A stretch of 64,000 nt of DNA from Bacillota bacterium (GTDB lineage: Bacteria > Bacillota > Clostridia > Lachnospirales > Lachnospiraceae). The DNA lies in NCBI GenBank assembly GCA_023435895.1, contig JAEZLH010000033.1, positions 224,814 through 288,813 of the forward strand, in the 5' to 3' direction. Of the stretch, positions 61,219-64,000 are shown in pieces. The notes beneath the pieces were generated by a model that ran no database searches, was not told the DNA's origin, and saw only the letters and a list, made by a program, of their open reading frames with translations. Position numbers and translations under genes: made by a program. The number at the start of each line of letters is the position of its first letter. Within the stretch, counting starts at the first letter, position 1.

Positions 61219-61575
61219 TTAATTATTATGTTCAACATATTCAACTATAGTACCATCTGCATGTTTTACAGTCATATTCATTCCTGTTGGGACTTGCTTC
61301 AAATCTGTAAGAATTGTAGCTCCATTGTTTAACAAAAAGCCTTTAAATTCAGTAATGGAATCAACTAAAAATGTTGCTTGAGTATCCTTAACTGGTCTTA
61401 ATGCTTCATCAGAACCGGCAATAATTAAGATATTTCCTATTTGTGCTAATTCTAAATTTGCCTGAGAATACTTAAATCTCAAATTACATTTTTCATTTAA
61501 GGTCTTCTCGTAAAATTCTAATGATTGTTCAATATCATGTACATAAACCCGATATAAAACTTGTTTTATCAGCAT
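61219..61575 (-). CDS. VOC family (glyoxalase/dioxygenase-fold) protein
   Basis: 118 residues from ATG 61575, seven bases after GGAGG; ATG 61581 abuts the site. Two beta-alpha-beta-beta-beta units: LYRVYVHDIEQSLEFYEKTL and TQATFLVDSITEFKGFLLNN, ending GMNMTVKHADGTIVEYVEH with a C-terminal Glu that could bind metal. VOC proteins include glyoxalases and antibiotic-binding proteins; the role is open. Confidence 0.82.
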   Translation of the reverse strand: MLIKQVLYRVYVHDIEQSLEFYEKTLNEKCNLRFKYSQANLELAQIGNILIIAGSDEALRPVKDTQATFLVDSITEFKGFLLNNGATILTDLKQVPTGMNMTVKHADGTIVEYVEHNN

Positions 61576-61687
61576 TCTCATTCCTCCACCTAGTGCATAA
61601 TATCTAATGTATTCATTACAAGTATATCACAAAAACACCACGTTTTTGAGTGTACTCTTCAAAAATATTCGATGTTGATTTACATGA

Positions 61688-61740
61688 CGGTAGTTCCACA
61701 ATAGGGCTACCGCCTTAATTAATTTACAACCGTTCTATAG
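61688..61740. repeat. Intergenic repeat family D, copy 1
   Basis: CGGTAGTTCCACAATAGGGC then TACCGCCTTAATTAATTTAC and AACCGTTCTATAG, matching 50395-50475. CGGTAG/CTACCG can form a short hairpin. It lies in the gene-free 61582-61988 stretch. The rest of that stretch (61750-61988) has no frame I could support. Confidence 0.55.
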
Positions 61741-61988
61741 TCTCAACCCCGACTTATGTTCCAATCCATACTCGGAGGATAAAGGTTCCCATCAATCGGC
61801 TATTCTTACCGATAGTGTAGAAAACTTTAATTTAAAGTTCTTTGTAGCCTATTAATTTATCTTTGTGTGACATCAATACAACTGTCTCCACTTGGCCGAG
61901 AGTACAGCATTGATATCATTGAAACCTCCCGTCCGAGGAACTATATCAACTGATTTTTTGTATCTAAGTGGTGTTACCCCTTTACACC

Positions 61989-62885
61989 TTATTTGTGTAA
62001 TTTTTTACATGGACAAAAATAATTAATGGTTCCCTCTTCTGCATCAAAAGATAAATCCTTAGCATATACTTCTGCACTCCAACCACGTGAATAATCCGGC
62101 TCATATCCATTTTCTAATATTCCGCCTACCGTTAAATCATGTGAGTGGCTGAAAACATCACCATTAGCAAAATCACCATTGATAAACCCGTTTCCTACGA
62201 TACACGACTGTAAATCCCGATAATCAAAACCATCGGGGACTTTCATTCCTGCTGGCATTAGCATACCTGCTATATAAGTAAATGTTCCTGTTTCGTTATT
62301 ATATTCTCCCATCCAACCGATATAATAATCTAATACTGGTGAACTGCATTCCAGCATTTCAAATGTATTTTCACCAAAACACTTTTCCCATAAATCAGGA
62401 ACCGGATTATTACCTCCTCCGTTTACTACCTTTTTACCTATCATTCTTACTGCAGGAAGTTCAATAAATTCAATTTTACCTAATACAGCCATTTTGCTAC
62501 CACTCCGTTCTTTATTAATATTCTGTATTTGAAAGGTTAACTTTGGGTATATATTAAATACTGTACTTTTGTTCCGGGCTTTTGTTGGTGAAAAACCATG
62601 AAAATCTCTGAATGCACGTGTAAATGAAGCATGTGAGTCATAGCCATACTTTAAAGCCACATCCATTACTTTTAATTTACCTTTTTGCAATTCAAAGGCA
62701 CTTAAAGTCAAACGCCGGCGCCTTATATATTCAGTTAATGTAATCTCAGTAATATATGAAAAAAATCGTTGGAATTGATTTTGTGGACAACAGGCTATAA
62801 CAGCAGCTTGCTGATAATTAATCTCTTCAGTAATATTTTCTTCAATATAATCTATCACCGCATTCATTCTTTCAAAAGCATTCAA
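61989..62885 (-). CDS. AraC family regulator with GyrI-like effector domain
   Basis: About 298 residues. AAGGAGGG lies within codons 2-4 of the longer frame (ATG 62903) and is eight bases from TTG 62885, so the TTG is the probable start. The two helix-turn-helices are NYQQAAVIACCPQNQFQRFF and KVMDVALKYGYDSHASFTRA; a GyrI-like/AraC_E_bind domain follows (IEFIELPAVRMIGKKVVNGG to the end), which binds cationic drugs in relatives such as Rob and BmrR-like proteins. No target operon is evident in the window. Confidence 0.86.
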   Translation of the reverse strand: MNAFERMNAVIDYIEENITEEINYQQAAVIACCPQNQFQRFFSYITEITLTEYIRRRRLTLSAFELQKGKLKVMDVALKYGYDSHASFTRAFRDFHGFSPTKARNKSTVFNIYPKLTFQIQNINKERSGSKMAVLGKIEFIELPAVRMIGKKVVNGGGNNPVPDLWEKCFGENTFEMLECSSPVLDYYIGWMGEYNNETGTFTYIAGMLMPAGMKVPDGFDYRDLQSCIVGNGFINGDFANGDVFSHSHDLTVGGILENGYEPDYSRGWSAEVYAKDLSFDAEEGTINYFCPCKKLHK

Positions 62886-63110
62886 TACAATACCCTCCTT
62901 CACAAATATGATATCTCATACCAAAATTTATTGCTTTGCATATGGTGATCATTTTAAGCATAATGCTTGTTTAAAAAAGAAATCAACAAAAAATCCAACC
63001 TTGGTTTTAGGGAACATCAACTACAATATCATGATCTCTATAAAAATTTATTTCCAATATTCTAACACCTTTTCATCAATAATTGAGACTATTCCTTACC
63101 AATAATTTTA

Positions 63111-64000
63111 CTATAATATTTTAATTATTTCTTGTAGATTCTCAATCCAACTATTTAAAAGTTTTGTATCGCTTGCCAATTGTGCTGCATTCTTTTCATA
63201 GCCTTGTAACAGTTTAATTTGATGTTCATAAAAACATCGCCACTTTATAAACATCTTCTTGCTATCCAAAAAGTTGCCCCACTCATTATTGTGAATCTGA
63301 TCTTGCAGGGCTTCAATTTGTATTTTGAAGCTATCAGCAGACAGCCCCATTTGTTTTTTGAAATCGGAAAGTATAAACTGTTTTTGGAACAGTTTTTTCT
63401 TCTGCCAATTTTGATATTGGTCAAAAAAAACATCTGCAATACTCGTAAACAAGTATAACAAATTATCAAAATCAACCTGTGTTTGAGTACCACTTGATTT
63501 TACCTTGTCGCCGCTAATTAAACCACTTTCTAACAACACTTGATAGGACATTATTTCTTTTCCGTTATACTGTTTTGCATTTACAACAGAAACGGCATAG
63601 CCCACCCCTGCAATCTCGGCATCTGTAATTAGTTCTTCAAGTGACTTGTAAAAATCTTCTGTTGTAATTCCCAATGAAGTTGCCACAATTTCAACTGCCT
63701 TGACAGCGGTATCTGTTTTTACAAATCCGGGGGCTATTGAGTATGTAATAATTCCCGTTCCGTCAATTTCTTCACACAAGGTATTGCAAAACTCCACCTG
63801 CGCGGTTTTGAATATTTCATAAGCCGACATATACGGAGTTGGAGCCGCTGATGGTACAAAGACAATAATCCCACCTGTGTCCCTCATGGAAGAAATAAAT
63901 TTTTTCGTTAAAAGGACAGGTGCTCTCAAGTTCACAGCATAGCTTAAATCCCAATCGGATATTGATACCGCGTCAATCGCTCCCATCGGAACAACGGCAG
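63111..64000 (-). CDS. SDR family protein with a helical C-terminal extension (5' end outside the window)
   Basis: The frame stays open to the right edge (codons for AVVPMG at 63984-64000), so the N-terminus with the cofactor motif lies beyond it. Visible are DWDLSYAVNLRAPVLLTKKF, FVPSAAPTPYMSAYEIFKTA (the Tyr lacks the Lys of YxxxK at the usual place: YEIFK keeps K at +4) and YSIAPGFVKTDT. From about residue 165 onward a 125-residue helical extension rich in Gln/Lys/Phe follows, unusual for an SDR and similar to phasin-like coiled proteins in composition only. Confidence 0.7.
   Translation of the reverse strand, partial: AVVPMGAIDAVSISDWDLSYAVNLRAPVLLTKKFISSMRDTGGIIVFVPSAAPTPYMSAYEIFKTAQVEFCNTLCEEIDGTGIITYSIAPGFVKTDTAVKAVEIVATSLGITTEDFYKSLEELITDAEIAGVGYAVSVVNAKQYNGKEIMSYQVLLESGLISGDKVKSSGTQTQVDFDNLLYLFTSIADVFFDQYQNWQKKKLFQKQFILSDFKKQMGLSADSFKIQIEALQDQIHNNEWGNFLDSKKMFIKWRCFYEHQIKLLQGYEKNAAQLASDTKLLNSWIENLQEIIKIL

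Overview
The window looks like chromosomal DNA of a low-GC, spore-former-type Firmicute, most likely a Clostridia/Lachnospiraceae member such as Lachnoclostridium. This rests on the AT-rich composition, strong AGGAGG ribosome sites, a GH120 beta-xylosidase, an RsgI-like protein with an ECF sigma factor, and ferredoxin/flavodoxin and LUD proteins typical of anaerobes. The species name is inference. I saw no rRNA, tRNA, CRISPR array or prophage.

Layout. 1-11500: one-component regulators beside the genes they probably control. These are PadR with DUF2812, TetR with a dihydroflavonol-reductase-like SDR, MarR with an SDR, Lrp with glutamate dehydrogenase, and TetR with a ketopantoate-reductase-like enzyme; a large membrane GGDEF protein lies between them. 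Several intergenic regions carry clear dyad operators over recognisable promoters. 11500-17900: a methionine-type ABC importer (metQ, metI, a short metN) behind a 24-codon cysteine-rich leader ORF, an ABC-F ribosome-protection-type protein behind a leader ORF and terminator, and an aminoglycoside-phosphotransferase-like kinase. 18000-25000: cupin, YhgE/Pip-like exporter with MerR regulator, an EFR1-type flavodoxin-ferredoxin, and a tightly packed six-gene redox operon (amino-thiazoline hydrolase-like protein, three FMN split-barrel proteins, membrane protein, ferredoxin). 25300-33900: a tandem pair of DUF6143-like proteins around a 150-bp palindromic element, small enzymes, a SatD/DUF3307 pair, a geranylgeranyl-reductase-like flavoprotein and an XRE/DUF2975 pair.

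34000-35300 is the repetitive, mobile part: a tandem array of about eleven 20-21 bp units and an IS3-family remnant. 35500-40900 holds the GH120 beta-xylosidase, an Ig-like secreted protein and an ECF sigma/RsgI-like pair. 41000-51400 has TetR with a CruF-like membrane protein, YaaA, thiol peroxidase, a divergent deformylase, MarR with an FMN protein, an MBL hydrolase with MFS exporter, AraC, an alpha/beta hydrolase and a GNAT. 51600-64000 is rich in oxidoreductases (D-hydroxyacid dehydrogenase, SDRs, Old Yellow Enzyme) with AraC, PucR, TetR and PadR regulators. It includes a deletion scar that beheaded an SDR and an AraC gene together.

The items most worth a second look are the Cys-Cys-Cys leader before the metNIQ-like operon, the ABC-F attenuator, the iteron-like array, the diverged intergenic repeat families shared between distant loci, and several genes whose best ribosome site points to an AUU, AUC or AUA start. 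All calls are by eye from the sequence; family names come from memory and were not searched.
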